Counted from the stretch's first letter, positions 1-9,326 are shown. The stretch is 64,000 bases of DNA from Flavobacteriales bacterium (GCA_020635495.1 JACJZQ010000008.1:104769-168768), one strand, 5' to 3'. Notes: generated by a model not told the origin, from the sequence alone. Translations and numbers: made by a program.

Positions 1-1365
1 GGCCAAGTGGTGATCATTGTAGATGGACAGTTGGCAGGTTGCGCCCTATCCATTGTGGTTGATTACGATAGTTTTGATGATAACCACAGCTATAAAGACA
101 TAACAGGAAACTTCAGTTTTGATACGCACAGAGCCAATGGAGACGTTCTGTACGGTATTGACGTATTTATCAAACCAGAATTCAGAGGCTTACGATTAGG
201 ACGTAGGCTTTACGATTACCGAAAGGAGCTATGCGAGAAAATGAACTTGCGCGGCATTGCCTTTGGCGGAAGGATTCCGAATTACCATAAACACGCAGAA
301 GAGCTAACCCCGAAAGAATACATTGAAAAAGTTAGAAGACGTGAGATTCATGACCCTGTTCTCAACTTCCAGATTCAGAACGATTTTCATCCAACACGAA
401 TTTTAAAAGGATACCTGGAAGGAGACCAAGCATCAGGCGAATATGCTGTTCTGCTGGAGTGGGACAACATTTATTACGAGCACAAAAAAGCCTTTACCAA
501 AAAGAAGGTGGTAAGACTGGGATTGGTTCAATGGCAGATGCGCCTTTACAAGAACTTGGACGACCTGATGCAACAGGCCGAATTCTTTGTCGATGCCGTT
601 TCGGGTTACCGATGCGACTTTGCCCTGTTTCCAGAGTTCTTCAATGCGCCTCTCATGGCAGAGAACAACCATCTTTCTGAATCTGAGGCCATCAGAGAAT
701 TGGCACAACACACCAAAAAGATTGTTCAGAAATTTGCCGAACTGGCCATCTCGTACAACATCAACATCATAACGGGCAGCATGCCAGAGTTGAAAGACGA
801 TCTTCTTTATAACGTTGGTTATCTCTGTAAACGCGATGGCAGTTTAGAGCGATTTGAAAAACTGCATGTAACGCCAGACGAAGCCAAAGTTTGGGGAATG
901 CAGCCGGGTAGCGGATTACGAACTTTTGATACCGACTGTGGTAAGATCGGAATTCTGATATGCTACGATTCTGAGTTTCCGGAACTGAGCCGATTGTTGG
1001 CCGATGAAGGCATGGACATTCTGTTTGTGCCATTTCTTACAGATACTCAGAACGGTTATTCCCGAGTTAGAAGTTGTGCTCAGGCAAGAGCTATTGAGAA
1101 TGAGTGTTATGTAGCCATTGCAGGTAGCGTAGGCAACTTGCCCAAGGTTCATAACATGGATATTCAGTTTGCGCAATCCATGGTTTTTACGCCTTGCGAT
1201 TTTGCGTTTCCAACCAACGGAATTAAAGCTGAAGCAACACCAAATACAGAGATGATCTTGATTGCCGATGTAGATATTGATCTGCTTCGCGAGCTTCATC
1301 AATTCGGAAGTGTAAGAAACTTAAGAGATAGACGAAAAGATGTTTTTGAATTGCGAAAACGATAA
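1..1365 (+). CDS. GNAT acetyltransferase fused to a nitrilase-family amidohydrolase (5' end outside window)
   Basis: The reading frame is already open at base 1, so the gene starts upstream; 454 residues are visible. The first ~150 residues look like the second half of a GNAT acetyltransferase, with the acetyl-CoA loop region around GLRLGRRLYDYRKELCE. The rest is a carbon-nitrogen hydrolase (nitrilase superfamily) with all three catalytic residues visible: Glu in FPEFF (codon 212 from base 1), Lys in EKLHVTPDE (287) and Cys in LICYDSEFPE (321). Such GNAT-nitrilase fusions are known in Bacteroidota as cytosolic proteins of roughly 500 residues; the substrate is unknown. The GTG at base 7 is not a convincing start because the homologous frame runs through it. 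The gene overlaps the next one by 26 bases, implying co-transcription. Confidence 0.85.
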   Translation, partial: GQVVIIVDGQLAGCALSIVVDYDSFDDNHSYKDITGNFSFDTHRANGDVLYGIDVFIKPEFRGLRLGRRLYDYRKELCEKMNLRGIAFGGRIPNYHKHAEELTPKEYIEKVRRREIHDPVLNFQIQNDFHPTRILKGYLEGDQASGEYAVLLEWDNIYYEHKKAFTKKKVVRLGLVQWQMRLYKNLDDLMQQAEFFVDAVSGYRCDFALFPEFFNAPLMAENNHLSESEAIRELAQHTKKIVQKFAELAISYNINIITGSMPELKDDLLYNVGYLCKRDGSLERFEKLHVTPDEAKVWGMQPGSGLRTFDTDCGKIGILICYDSEFPELSRLLADEGMDILFVPFLTDTQNGYSRVRSCAQARAIENECYVAIAGSVGNLPKVHNMDIQFAQSMVFTPCDFAFPTNGIKAEATPNTEMILIADVDIDLLRELHQFGSVRNLRDRRKDVFELRKR

Positions 1366-2482
1366 GAAGAGGTCGTTCATTTCTGGTTTCCTCCAGATTC
1401 TTGTGGTTGCAATTCTGGTAAGCTCAATCTTATCAGGTTGCGATAAGGAAGATCTGCCGTGGTATCAGAAAAAGGTAATTGAAGATCTGACGCCACAAGG
1501 TCAGCCGAATGTCTCTTTCGACCATTGCACGCTTACCGATGCCAATATCGATACACTTGTTTTCGGACTGCATGTGCACGGTGAGCACCAGACCAGCCAG
1601 CCAACACTTGACGCTATTGACGACATTGGTTTGAAGTGGGTGCTGAATGGATTCCATTGGCCAACCATTGAAGGTGAGAAGGATGCATATCGTATTGCTG
1701 AGAACTACGACCATTTCTTTCTTGCCATGGCACAACGCGATGTGCAGGTGCTCATGTCCGTTGGGAATTACTGGCCCACGTGGTTGGAAGATTCTGAAGA
1801 ATTGAAAGATGAACTCTACGAACTGACCAAACTTCTGGTAAAACGCTATCGGCCAGGAGGAGATTTCGCGCAGGAAAATGGGTTGGGAAACTACGGTGTT
1901 CGATACTGGGAAATGATCAACGAACCCAACTACCCGTGCTGCGGTTGGGGGCCACATGGTGGTCAGCAACCGGTAAATAGTGCGTTGTATGCTGAATTGA
2001 TGAGTGAGATGCATCGTGCCATAAGGGAGGAGGCTCCAGATGTTTTTATTCTATTGGGTGGCTTATCAAGCACGGATCTTTATCAAGACCCGATTGAATT
2101 TCTGGATGACATCTATTCTTATGGTGGCAAAGACGCATTCGATATTCTGGCTTATCATCCTTACGATCAGTACCAGAATCTGGCCGCAACTCAGGCCGGT
2201 CTTAGATTGAAAATGGCCGAGTATGGGGATGGAAACAAACCCATTTGGATAACAGAATTGGGCGACCCCGATCTTTCAACTGGACCGAACGGAGAGTTGA
2301 GCCAAGTTGATCTGTTTGATGTTTCAGCCGCGCAGTTTTCCGATATGGAAGCCTTTTTCTGGTTGGGCATGCACGATTTCACCGGTCAGAACGAAACATG
2401 GGGCATTTTGCAGAACAATCAATCGCCCCGCCAACCCATCTACAACCACGTTAAAGCGTTTGTCGATTCGATTTATCCATAA
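1340..2482 (+). CDS. Secreted lipoprotein with a clan-A glycoside hydrolase-like TIM barrel
   Basis: The N-terminus has a lipoprotein signal with lipobox LSGC, so the protein is probably anchored in the outer membrane. The body resembles (beta/alpha)8 glycosidases of clan A (GH5/GH39-like). YWEMINEPNYP supplies a candidate acid/base Glu (residue 195) and PIWITELGDP a candidate nucleophile Glu (306). HPYDQY near residue 275 also fits the barrel. The substrate cannot be inferred, as no PUL or SusCD genes lie nearby. The ATG at 1340 sits inside the preceding gene; later starts would remove the signal peptide. Family assignment is by motif only. Confidence 0.7.
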   Translation: MFLNCENDKKRSFISGFLQILVVAILVSSILSGCDKEDLPWYQKKVIEDLTPQGQPNVSFDHCTLTDANIDTLVFGLHVHGEHQTSQPTLDAIDDIGLKWVLNGFHWPTIEGEKDAYRIAENYDHFFLAMAQRDVQVLMSVGNYWPTWLEDSEELKDELYELTKLLVKRYRPGGDFAQENGLGNYGVRYWEMINEPNYPCCGWGPHGGQQPVNSALYAELMSEMHRAIREEAPDVFILLGGLSSTDLYQDPIEFLDDIYSYGGKDAFDILAYHPYDQYQNLAATQAGLRLKMAEYGDGNKPIWITELGDPDLSTGPNGELSQVDLFDVSAAQFSDMEAFFWLGMHDFTGQNETWGILQNNQSPRQPIYNHVKAFVDSIYP

Positions 2483-2512
2483 GTGGATGGATTGTCTTTG
2501 TGAAAACGTAGT

Positions 2513-3028
2513 TTAGAAGGCGTACTTGAACATATCGATCTTTTTCGCTTCTGAAACTTCTCCTGTTTCTGCATATACCTTCCAGTCGATCAGAAACTTG
2601 TCAATCCCTTCTCTGAATTCACGTTCGAATTGCCTCTTTAATATGACCGCGGTTATGCTGGAGGCTTCTACCGTCACAACGTTTGATAGCAGGCACAGAT
2701 TGGCGTCAATCTCCCTCACTTTCAAAGCATGCTTAATACTTCTCACAAAATTGGGCAGAAAGTCTAGTTTGGCAGACCAAGTAACTTCCATCTGGTCTTC
2801 GTTATAATGAATAATGCGTTCGTCAGCATTCCCGTACTTGCCTAGGAATGTAAACCTACCACCTGCTGGAGCACCTTCAAATCGGTTAGGTACATTCTCA
2901 TTATTCCATGAACGATAAATACCTCTACTCCAATCTGAAATGTGCAGAAATTGAGGGCCTATGATCTCCCAGGCTTTGTCAGCGCTTATATGAGCTTCTT
3001 GAGTGGCTTTAAGGTTGAGTAGTTTCAT
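2513..3028 (-). CDS. SRPBCC-superfamily (START/polyketide cyclase-like) protein
   Basis: This 171-residue soluble protein starts at MKLLNLKATQEA. It has the helix-grip pattern of SRPBCC proteins: an N-terminal strand, 'ADKAWEIIGP' helix, a central sheet including the GGRFTFLG turn, and a long C-terminal helix (REFREGIDKFLIDWK). Proteins of this superfamily bind hydrophobic ligands, but the ligand here is unknown. The open frame extends upstream to 3391 only by running antisense-free through the neighbouring membrane gene, so the start at 3028 is preferred. It lies 55 bases downstream of the MerT-like gene on the same strand and is probably co-transcribed with it. Confidence 0.7.
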   Translation of the reverse strand: MKLLNLKATQEAHISADKAWEIIGPQFLHISDWSRGIYRSWNNENVPNRFEGAPAGGRFTFLGKYGNADERIIHYNEDQMEVTWSAKLDFLPNFVRSIKHALKVREIDANLCLLSNVVTVEASSITAVILKRQFEREFREGIDKFLIDWKVYAETGEVSEAKKIDMFKYAF

Positions 3029-3083
3029 GATTTCCAAGCGTTTGAGTGAGTAAACAGCGAGGAAACCACTTTGTTTGAATCTG

Positions 3084-3527
3084 CTATTCGGAACTGGGTC
3101 CGAAAAGCTCCTCCTGCTGAGCCGGAACAATGTGCTTATCGAAATACCAAGAAGACCACTTCTCCAGTGATAGGTAGATGCCAACGGCCAACACAACCGT
3201 AATGAGGGTGACCAGAATAAGGTTGTTGCGCTTGCGTTTAGGGTCGATGGAGCATTGATCCTGCTGCTTTCTGAAGCGGTAAACACCGTAAGCACCAATG
3301 ACCACGGCTGCTGCTCTGAGAGCCCAAGCGCCAGCTGCAGCACTTCCGTCTTCGTTGTAAAAGAAATCGGCAAAAGAAATGGCATAAACACCTCCCATTA
3401 AACCGAACATGAACAGAATTGCAGGAGCAACGCAGCAGAGAATGGCTGCAAGTCCTGCAGACGATGCCACCTTGATGGCCCAAGTAATTACACTAGGCTC
3501 TTGATTGTTGTTAGATGATTCTGCCAT
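3084..3527 (-). CDS. MerT-like small integral membrane protein
   Basis: The 147-residue protein has three predicted membrane helices (about 17-45, 66-84 and 103-123). Helix 1 contains the cysteine pair in ILCCVAPAILFMFGLMGG, and a further Cys lies in the cytosolic-type loop between helices 2 and 3 (QQDQCSIDPKRKR). This arrangement (Cys-Cys in helix 1, Cys in the 2-3 loop, three helices) is that of MerT-type mercuric ion transporters. No merP, merA or merR is adjacent, so transport of mercury is not established; another soft metal or a different role is possible. The SRPBCC gene follows on the same strand. Confidence 0.55.
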   Translation of the reverse strand: MAESSNNNQEPSVITWAIKVASSAGLAAILCCVAPAILFMFGLMGGVYAISFADFFYNEDGSAAAGAWALRAAAVVIGAYGVYRFRKQQDQCSIDPKRKRNNLILVTLITVVLAVGIYLSLEKWSSWYFDKHIVPAQQEELFGPSSE

Positions 3528-3635
3528 TGGATTAAAGTTACAGGGCTAACGTTAAAGGTTGTCCATTATTAGTCTTACAACGAAGTGGGCAATATTGTTT
3601 CCAAACGTTGGTCTTGCAACCGACCGTTCTGTCTC

Positions 3636-4580
3636 TTAAATCCTTGGAAGAAAGACCTCGGCCAGCATGCAACGTGCGCTACCGCCACCCAAGGTTTCTA
3701 TTGTATTGAGCGAACTATGAAGGATGCGATTGGTCTTTTCGATGGTCGCAATCTGATCATTGGTCAGGCTCTCAAAAGCTTGCGTTGACATTACCATGAT
3801 CTTCTTGCCATAACCGTTCACGACCTGAAGCATGTTTCCAGCAAAGCTGGATTTCTGCTCTTCGGTTATGTAAATGATTGTTTTGTTGGTCTTTTCAAGC
3901 GATTCAATAACAGCGCTTCGTTCTGTTTGGTCTTTTATGCTGTCTGCGCAGAGGATGGCAATTTTCTGCCCAACACTCATCATCACGTTAGTGTGGTAGA
4001 TAGGTAACAGTTGTCCGTCCATTTCTTGCAAAGCATGAAAACTCACTACCCTGTAGCCAAGTTGCTGGCCCCAATCGTTCAAAAGTGTTTCGTTTGTGCG
4101 TTGCGAAAGACAGGCGTAAGCGATCATATTCTCGCGGTCAAGCACCAGACTTCCAGTTCCTTCTAAGAAGAAGCCATCGGTTTCGCTGGGCGAATAATCC
4201 AACGTTTCGTTGATCTTGAATCCTTCATCCTTTATTCGTTGAAGAATGTCTTCACGTCTTTCGGTCCTGCGGTTTTCGGCAGCCATCGGGTAGAGTACCA
4301 CCATGCCGTTCTCATGAAATGAGACCCAATTGTTAGGGAAAATGCTGTCTGGTGTTGGTGGTTCTGGCGTGTCTTCCACAACCATCACATTCACACCGGC
4401 ATCTCGCAGTTCAGTAACGAAATCATCAAACTCTTTCAGCGCAGCTTCTTGTGCCTGGTTGTTCGAAATTCCCGCTTCCTGATTCTGGTAATGATTGTCT
4501 TTGGCCGTTTCGGCATTCATAGCAAACGCCACAGGCCGGATCATCAGAATATTGTTGGTGTTCTGTGCTGGCATTTTCAA
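3636..4580 (-). CDS. ctlX: Citrulline utilization hydrolase / arginine deiminase-related amidinotransferase (CtlX family)
   Basis: The 314-residue cytosolic protein belongs to the guanidino-group-modifying superfamily. The N-terminal MIRPVAFAMNAETAKDNHYQ stretch and the C-terminal GGGSARCMLAEVFLPRI tail, with catalytic Cys304, are typical of the CtlX group. A conserved active-site-type His lies in PIYHTNVMMSVG and acidic residues in VEDTPEPPTPDSIF. The gene overlaps arcA by four bases (ATGA), so the two are translationally coupled. Context suggests that citrulline made by ArcA is processed further by CtlX, giving an arginine-degrading pair without arcB/arcC. The precise reaction is inferred from the family name. 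Confidence 0.8.
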   Translation of the reverse strand: MKMPAQNTNNILMIRPVAFAMNAETAKDNHYQNQEAGISNNQAQEAALKEFDDFVTELRDAGVNVMVVEDTPEPPTPDSIFPNNWVSFHENGMVVLYPMAAENRRTERREDILQRIKDEGFKINETLDYSPSETDGFFLEGTGSLVLDRENMIAYACLSQRTNETLLNDWGQQLGYRVVSFHALQEMDGQLLPIYHTNVMMSVGQKIAILCADSIKDQTERSAVIESLEKTNKTIIYITEEQKSSFAGNMLQVVNGYGKKIMVMSTQAFESLTNDQIATIEKTNRILHSSLNTIETLGGGSARCMLAEVFLPRI

Positions 4581-6049
4581 ATGTCTTCGCGTTGCAATGG
4601 CATACTCATACAGTGCGTTCCCCCACGAGCCCTTGAAAGTTCTGCAGATGGCAATGTGATCAACGTATCTCCTTTTATGAGGTCGTCAATATTGGCGCCT
4701 GCCTCCATCTGAGCGTTAAAATCCTCAGCTCTAATGATGTTGAATCCGCGCTCTTTAAGTGATCCATTCGTATGCACATTTCGGTCATACCCGATTATCA
4801 CACCTTCGCGAAGCGCCAGAAAATTGCAGCTGTCCGTCCATTGTTCACGCTCTGTGAAAGGGAATTTGGAACCTCCGTTAGGAACGATATTGACTTTTGG
4901 GCAACCGAAATCCACCAAGCTTATCTCTTTTAAGAGGTCGTCTAGAAAGTCGAATTCCTTCATTTTAACCTTGAAACCATCAGGTTTATTCTCTCGGATA
5001 AACTGAGTTACGTAAACCTGTTCTTCAGGCGTTTCCATTTCATCGTCCAGCATGCGTCTGAAGTCAATTTCTTCTTTGGAAAGCGTGATGGCATCTTTCG
5101 TAAATGGCGCGTACACCACCCACGTATCGCGTTTCACCATCGTAAAAATGGTGTCGATGTGCATGTAAGCCCGTTCGGCCGGAATGTTGACCACAGACAC
5201 CTTATCAACCAGATCTTTATTGAACAGTACCGTTGTAAGCTGATGGATGGCGTTCTGAGTGGTTCTGGCGCTCAGTCCCACCAACAAGTGCCGCGGACTG
5301 ATCATCATTACATCGCCACCCTCAATACTGACCAGCTGTTTTTCCTGTGTGAGCGAATCTGTAAGGAAATAGTATTCGTTGTCTTCGAGCTCAATAATGC
5401 GGTCAGAGAATTTGAAGTTGTCCCAATCTGCTTCATCTCCGAACAGCACAAAATATGCGATGTATTTGATGAGTAACGCCTCTCTGGTTCTGCCTTTTTC
5501 GGCAGCCTTTATCAACAACAGATGGTCGTTTATTACAATGCCGATGTCTCGTGTAAAGATGAAATTCGGAATAGGGGCAAAGAGGTAGTCTTCTTCACCT
5601 TCGTAAATCCAAACGCCAGAGATCAGGGTTCTGGTCAGTTCTTCCGCATCCATTTTCATGAGAAGCATTTGGGTCTCAAAATCGCACTTCTCCATGGCGC
5701 AGACAGCCGAAACAAGCAATGCTTTCGGAACACGGTTTTCGAGCACCTTGACTAACAAATGCTCGGCATCAAGAACCTTATCAGATTTGAGATAACCTGG
5801 TTTGCTTGGCTTGAAGAAATCAGGGTTAGAAGCGTCTCTGGTGCGCATCACCTCAGGGTCGAGAAACCAAAGCAGAACGCGCAGATATTGGTTGTACTCT
5901 TCGCGCATTCTATCCAGATACACGATATCATCGTACAGCAGATCTTCCATGGTTCTTGGGGCAATTTTGCCAATTCCAGCATCAGGGCTGTGAATGATCA
6001 TCCGCCTCAGATTCCCAACTTCTGAAGAAACTTTAATGTTCTTGCTCAT
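4577..6049 (-). CDS. arcA: Arginine deiminase
   Basis: This 490-residue enzyme hydrolyses arginine to citrulline and ammonia in the cytosol. Visible family motifs are FTRDIGIVIND (Asp-containing arginine-binding segment), IEGGDVMMISPRHLLVGLS, the HIDTIFTMV segment with the catalytic His, and GGTHCMSMPL with the nucleophilic Cys480. It is longer than the ~410-residue enzymes of Firmicutes, as usual for this deeper-branching group. It is the first gene of an arcA-ctlX operon and is transcribed divergently from argS across a 112-base interval. No ornithine carbamoyltransferase or carbamate kinase gene is in the window. Confidence 0.88.
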   Translation of the reverse strand: MSKNIKVSSEVGNLRRMIIHSPDAGIGKIAPRTMEDLLYDDIVYLDRMREEYNQYLRVLLWFLDPEVMRTRDASNPDFFKPSKPGYLKSDKVLDAEHLLVKVLENRVPKALLVSAVCAMEKCDFETQMLLMKMDAEELTRTLISGVWIYEGEEDYLFAPIPNFIFTRDIGIVINDHLLLIKAAEKGRTREALLIKYIAYFVLFGDEADWDNFKFSDRIIELEDNEYYFLTDSLTQEKQLVSIEGGDVMMISPRHLLVGLSARTTQNAIHQLTTVLFNKDLVDKVSVVNIPAERAYMHIDTIFTMVKRDTWVVYAPFTKDAITLSKEEIDFRRMLDDEMETPEEQVYVTQFIRENKPDGFKVKMKEFDFLDDLLKEISLVDFGCPKVNIVPNGGSKFPFTEREQWTDSCNFLALREGVIIGYDRNVHTNGSLKERGFNIIRAEDFNAQMEAGANIDDLIKGDTLITLPSAELSRARGGTHCMSMPLQREDI

Positions 6050-6137
6050 GGCTACTCAATTTGTGGACGAAGTTAGCAAGTTGTCAACCTTCATTTTCCT
6101 ATCTGTCCAATCGCTCATCACTTCAAGTCGTAACCAA

Positions 6138-6145
6138 TACATTTG
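6138..6145 (+). promoter_or_regulatory. Bacteroidota -7 promoter element of argS
   Basis: TACATTTG matches the TAnnTTTG consensus exactly and ends 16 bases before the GTG start chosen for argS. No clear TTG at -33 was found, so only the -7 box is called. Confidence 0.55.
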
Positions 6146-6161
6146 CAGCAAAATTCAGAAG

Positions 6162-7937
6162 GTGTCAAACACGCTCATATCAAGCATTCAGGAAGTTCTC
6201 AAAGAGCTCTACTCGCACGAAGTTGCCGAAGATCAGATTCAGCTTCAAAAAACCCGAAAGGACTTTGAAGGAGATGTAACACTGGTGGCATTTCCGCTGC
6301 TCAGAATCTCGAAAAAGGGTCCAGAGCAAACAGGTCAGGAGATTGGCAATGCATTGGTTGCGAAAGTTGAGAATGTGGAAAAGTTCAATGTGGTGAAAGG
6401 TTTTCTGAACCTCTCATTCACCGCGAATTATTGGGTTTCTGAATTGGCCAATATCTCGGAAACGGCTAATTATGGCTTCAGAGAAAAAGGCGATCACAGC
6501 CGTAATATCATGGTGGAGTATTCATCTCCAAACACCAACAAACCGTTGCATTTGGGTCACATCAGAAACAACCTTTTGGGGTATTCTGTTGCGGAAATTT
6601 TGAAGGCCAATGGCCATGAAGTAAGGAAAGTTCAGATTATTAACGACCGTGGAATTCACATTTGCAAAAGCATGTTGGCTTGGCAAATGTTCGGTAAAGG
6701 TGAATCGCCACAATCATCTGGTCTTAAGGGAGATAAGTTGGTTGGAAAGTATTATGTAGAGTTTGATAAACACTACAAAAAGCAGATTGCCGAGTTGGTG
6801 GATTCGGGTAAAACAGAGGATGAAGCAAAGGCCGAAGCACCCATTATTGTAGATGCCCGAGAAATGCTCCAAAAGTGGGAAGCTGGCGATGAAGAAGTCC
6901 GTGCGCTTTGGGCAAAAATGAACGGTTGGGTTTATGAGGGTTTTGACAAAACCTACAACCGTTTGGGCGTTGATTTTGACCAACTCTATTATGAAAGCGA
7001 CACGTTTCTGATCGGTCGCGATCTAGTGCAAAAAGGTGTGCAGGATGGGTTGTTCTTTCAAAAAGAAGACGGCTCCATTTGGGTTGACCTTACCGATGAT
7101 GGCCTGGACCAGAAACTCCTTTTGCGCTCTGATGGAACGGCTGTTTACATGACTCAGGATATTGGCACGGCCAAACTCCGTGTGGACGATTGGCCAGAGC
7201 TGAACCAACTGATCTACACCGTTGGAAACGAGCAGGATTATCACTTCAAGGTTCTGTTCCTTATTCTACAGAAACTTGGTTTCGACTGGGCCAAGAACTG
7301 CTACCACCTTTCTTACGGAATGGTAGATCTGCCTTCTGGAAAGATGAAGTCCAGAGAAGGAACCGTGGTTGATGCAGACGACCTGATGGACGAAATGCAC
7401 GAAACTGCCAAGGCTCAGACCATCGAAAAGGGCAAATTGGAAGGCATGGCGGAAGAAGAGGCCAATGAGCTTTTTGAGATGCTTGGGCTAGGAGCTTTGA
7501 AGTATTTCATGCTCAAGGTCGATCCGAAAAAACGCATGTTGTTCAATCCGGCCGAGAGCATTGATATGCAGGGTAATACAGGCCCGTTCATTCAGTACAC
7601 GCACGCTAGAATTCAGTCTGTTCTTAGAAAGGCAGGGACAATTCCAACGGTATCTGAATTGGAGTCGATCAATGACAACGAAAGGGCTTTGATCCGTTTG
7701 ATTTCGCAGTATCCTGAAGTAATTCAGCAAGCTGGAGATGAATACAGTCCGGCATTGATAGCCAACTACATTTATGAGCTTGCCAAAGAGTACAGCACGT
7801 TCTACCACGAATGTCCGATACTCGTTGAGGAAGACGAAAATGTGAAGAACCTGCGGTTGACCATTTCGGCCATAACGGCTAAGATCATCGCATCAGGAAT
7901 GAAATTATTAGGCGCACAGGTGCCAGATAGAATGTAA
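6162..7937 (+). CDS. argS: Arginyl-tRNA synthetase
   Basis: This class I aminoacyl-tRNA synthetase charges tRNA-Arg. The N-terminal tRNA-recognition domain (~1-100) is followed by the HIGH-type motif in SSPNTNKPLHLGHIRNNLLG. The catalytic Rossmann domain contains the MKSREGTVV segment in place of a canonical KMSKS, and the C-terminal DALR anticodon domain includes IQYTHARIQSVLRKA. The GTG at 6162 is preferred as start: it gives 591 residues, the usual length, and follows a good -7 box. The longer open frame from 5994 would overlap the arcA start and has no homology-like sequence in its first 56 codons. Confidence 0.93.
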   Translation: MSNTLISSIQEVLKELYSHEVAEDQIQLQKTRKDFEGDVTLVAFPLLRISKKGPEQTGQEIGNALVAKVENVEKFNVVKGFLNLSFTANYWVSELANISETANYGFREKGDHSRNIMVEYSSPNTNKPLHLGHIRNNLLGYSVAEILKANGHEVRKVQIINDRGIHICKSMLAWQMFGKGESPQSSGLKGDKLVGKYYVEFDKHYKKQIAELVDSGKTEDEAKAEAPIIVDAREMLQKWEAGDEEVRALWAKMNGWVYEGFDKTYNRLGVDFDQLYYESDTFLIGRDLVQKGVQDGLFFQKEDGSIWVDLTDDGLDQKLLLRSDGTAVYMTQDIGTAKLRVDDWPELNQLIYTVGNEQDYHFKVLFLILQKLGFDWAKNCYHLSYGMVDLPSGKMKSREGTVVDADDLMDEMHETAKAQTIEKGKLEGMAEEEANELFEMLGLGALKYFMLKVDPKKRMLFNPAESIDMQGNTGPFIQYTHARIQSVLRKAGTIPTVSELESINDNERALIRLISQYPEVIQQAGDEYSPALIANYIYELAKEYSTFYHECPILVEEDENVKNLRLTISAITAKIIASGMKLLGAQVPDRM

Positions 7938-7938
7938 A

Positions 7939-7969
7939 TTGACAATGGGCGCAGCTAACATTAAATTTG
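7939..7969 (+). promoter_or_regulatory. Promoter of ffh (TTG-N20-TAnnTTTG)
   Basis: TTG at 7939-7941, a 20-base spacer and TAAATTTG at 7962-7969 fit the Bacteroidota sigma-ABfr consensus fully. The box ends 22 bases before the ffh ATG. This is the best promoter in the window, and it starts within a few bases of the argS stop. Confidence 0.75.
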
Positions 7970-7991
7970 CGCGCCAAAATCAGCATAGATC

Positions 7992-9326
7992 ATGTTCGAG
8001 AATTTAACGGAGAAGTTTGAAAGCGCGTTTAAAACGCTGAAAGGAGAAGGAAAGATCACCGAGATCAATGTGGCCGAAACCATGAAAGAGGTTAGGCGTG
8101 CATTGCTCGATGCTGACGTCAACTTCAAAATTGCCAAGGATTTCACCGAAAGGGTGAAGGAAAAGGCGCTTGGGCAAGATGTGCTTACTGCCGTTAAGCC
8201 AGGTCAGTTGATGGTGAAGATCACCAAAGATGAGCTCACGGCATTGATGGGTGGTGCTTCCGTAGAGATAAACCTCGATGCAAAACCGGCCGTTATTCTC
8301 ATTGCTGGTCTGCAAGGTTCTGGTAAGACCACTTTTTCAGGAAAGCTGGCCAATTACCTCAAGTCCAAAAAGCAGAAGAACCCGTTGTTGGTGGCTTGTG
8401 ATGTTTATCGTCCTGCGGCCATCGATCAGTTGACTGTTCTTGCAGAACAGGTTGGTGCTAAGATTTACAAGGAAGAAGGCAACAAGAACCCGGTTGAGAT
8501 TGCCCAGAATGCCATCAACTACGCCAAAGCCAATAACCACAATGTGGTAATTGTGGATACTGCGGGTCGTTTGGCGGTTGATGAGGAAATGATGAACGAG
8601 ATAGATCGCGTTCACAAGGCTATCCGTCCGCAGGAAACACTTTTTGTGGTCGATTCTATGACTGGACAGGATGCCGTGAATACGGCAAAAGCCTTCAACG
8701 ACCGTTTGGATTTCGATGGCGTAGTTCTGACCAAACTTGATGGTGATACCCGTGGTGGTGCCGCGCTTTCCATCCGTTCGGTGGTCAACAAGCCTATCAA
8801 GTTTGTGGGTATTGGCGAAAAGCTGGACGCGTTGGATGTTTTCCACCCAGACCGTATGGCCGACCGTATTCTCGGTATGGGCGATGTGGTTTCACTTGTT
8901 GAGCGCGCCCAAGAGCAGTTTGATGAGGAAAAGGCGCGTAAGCTGCAGAAGAAGATTGCCAAGAACACGTTCGATTTCAATGACTTCTTGGATCAGATAA
9001 ACCAGATCAAAAAGATGGGTAACATCAAAGATCTGATGGGAATGATCCCTGGTATGGGAAAAGCATTGAAAGACGTGGACATTGATGACGATGCTTTCAA
9101 GCAGGTAGAAGCAATAATTGGCTCCATGACGCCACAAGAGCGTTCAAATCCACAACTCATTAATGGGTCGAGAAGAAAACGAATTGCAGACGGAAGTGGA
9201 AGCACTATTCAGGATGTAAACCGATTGCTGAAGCAGTTTGAGGAAAGCCGCAAAATGATGCGGATGTTCTCAGATAAAGGTGCAATGAAGAACATGATGC
9301 GTAACAATCCATTTGCGCGTAGATAA
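7992..9326 (+). CDS. ffh: Signal recognition particle protein Ffh (SRP54)
   Basis: This 444-residue GTPase binds 4.5S RNA and signal sequences and, with FtsY, delivers nascent membrane proteins to SecYEG. The N domain (1-95) precedes the G domain with P-loop GLQGSGKTT (106-114), DTAGR, TKLDGD and the GIGEKLDAL closing motif. The methionine-rich M domain follows (MGNIKDLMGMIPGMG, then a helix ending in KMMRMFSDKGAMKNMMR). Length and motifs are standard. A hairpin terminator follows the stop directly. Confidence 0.96.
   Translation: MFENLTEKFESAFKTLKGEGKITEINVAETMKEVRRALLDADVNFKIAKDFTERVKEKALGQDVLTAVKPGQLMVKITKDELTALMGGASVEINLDAKPAVILIAGLQGSGKTTFSGKLANYLKSKKQKNPLLVACDVYRPAAIDQLTVLAEQVGAKIYKEEGNKNPVEIAQNAINYAKANNHNVVIVDTAGRLAVDEEMMNEIDRVHKAIRPQETLFVVDSMTGQDAVNTAKAFNDRLDFDGVVLTKLDGDTRGGAALSIRSVVNKPIKFVGIGEKLDALDVFHPDRMADRILGMGDVVSLVERAQEQFDEEKARKLQKKIAKNTFDFNDFLDQINQIKKMGNIKDLMGMIPGMGKALKDVDIDDDAFKQVEAIIGSMTPQERSNPQLINGSRRKRIADGSGSTIQDVNRLLKQFEESRKMMRMFSDKGAMKNMMRNNPFARR

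Noticed and set aside
3029..3391. N-terminal extension of the SRPBCC gene
   Set aside because: It overlaps the MerT-like gene on the same strand and has no plausible protein features; start moved to 3028.
5994..6161. Longer argS start
   Set aside because: It overlaps the arcA start and adds 56 codons unlike ArgS; a -7 box lies just before the GTG at 6162.
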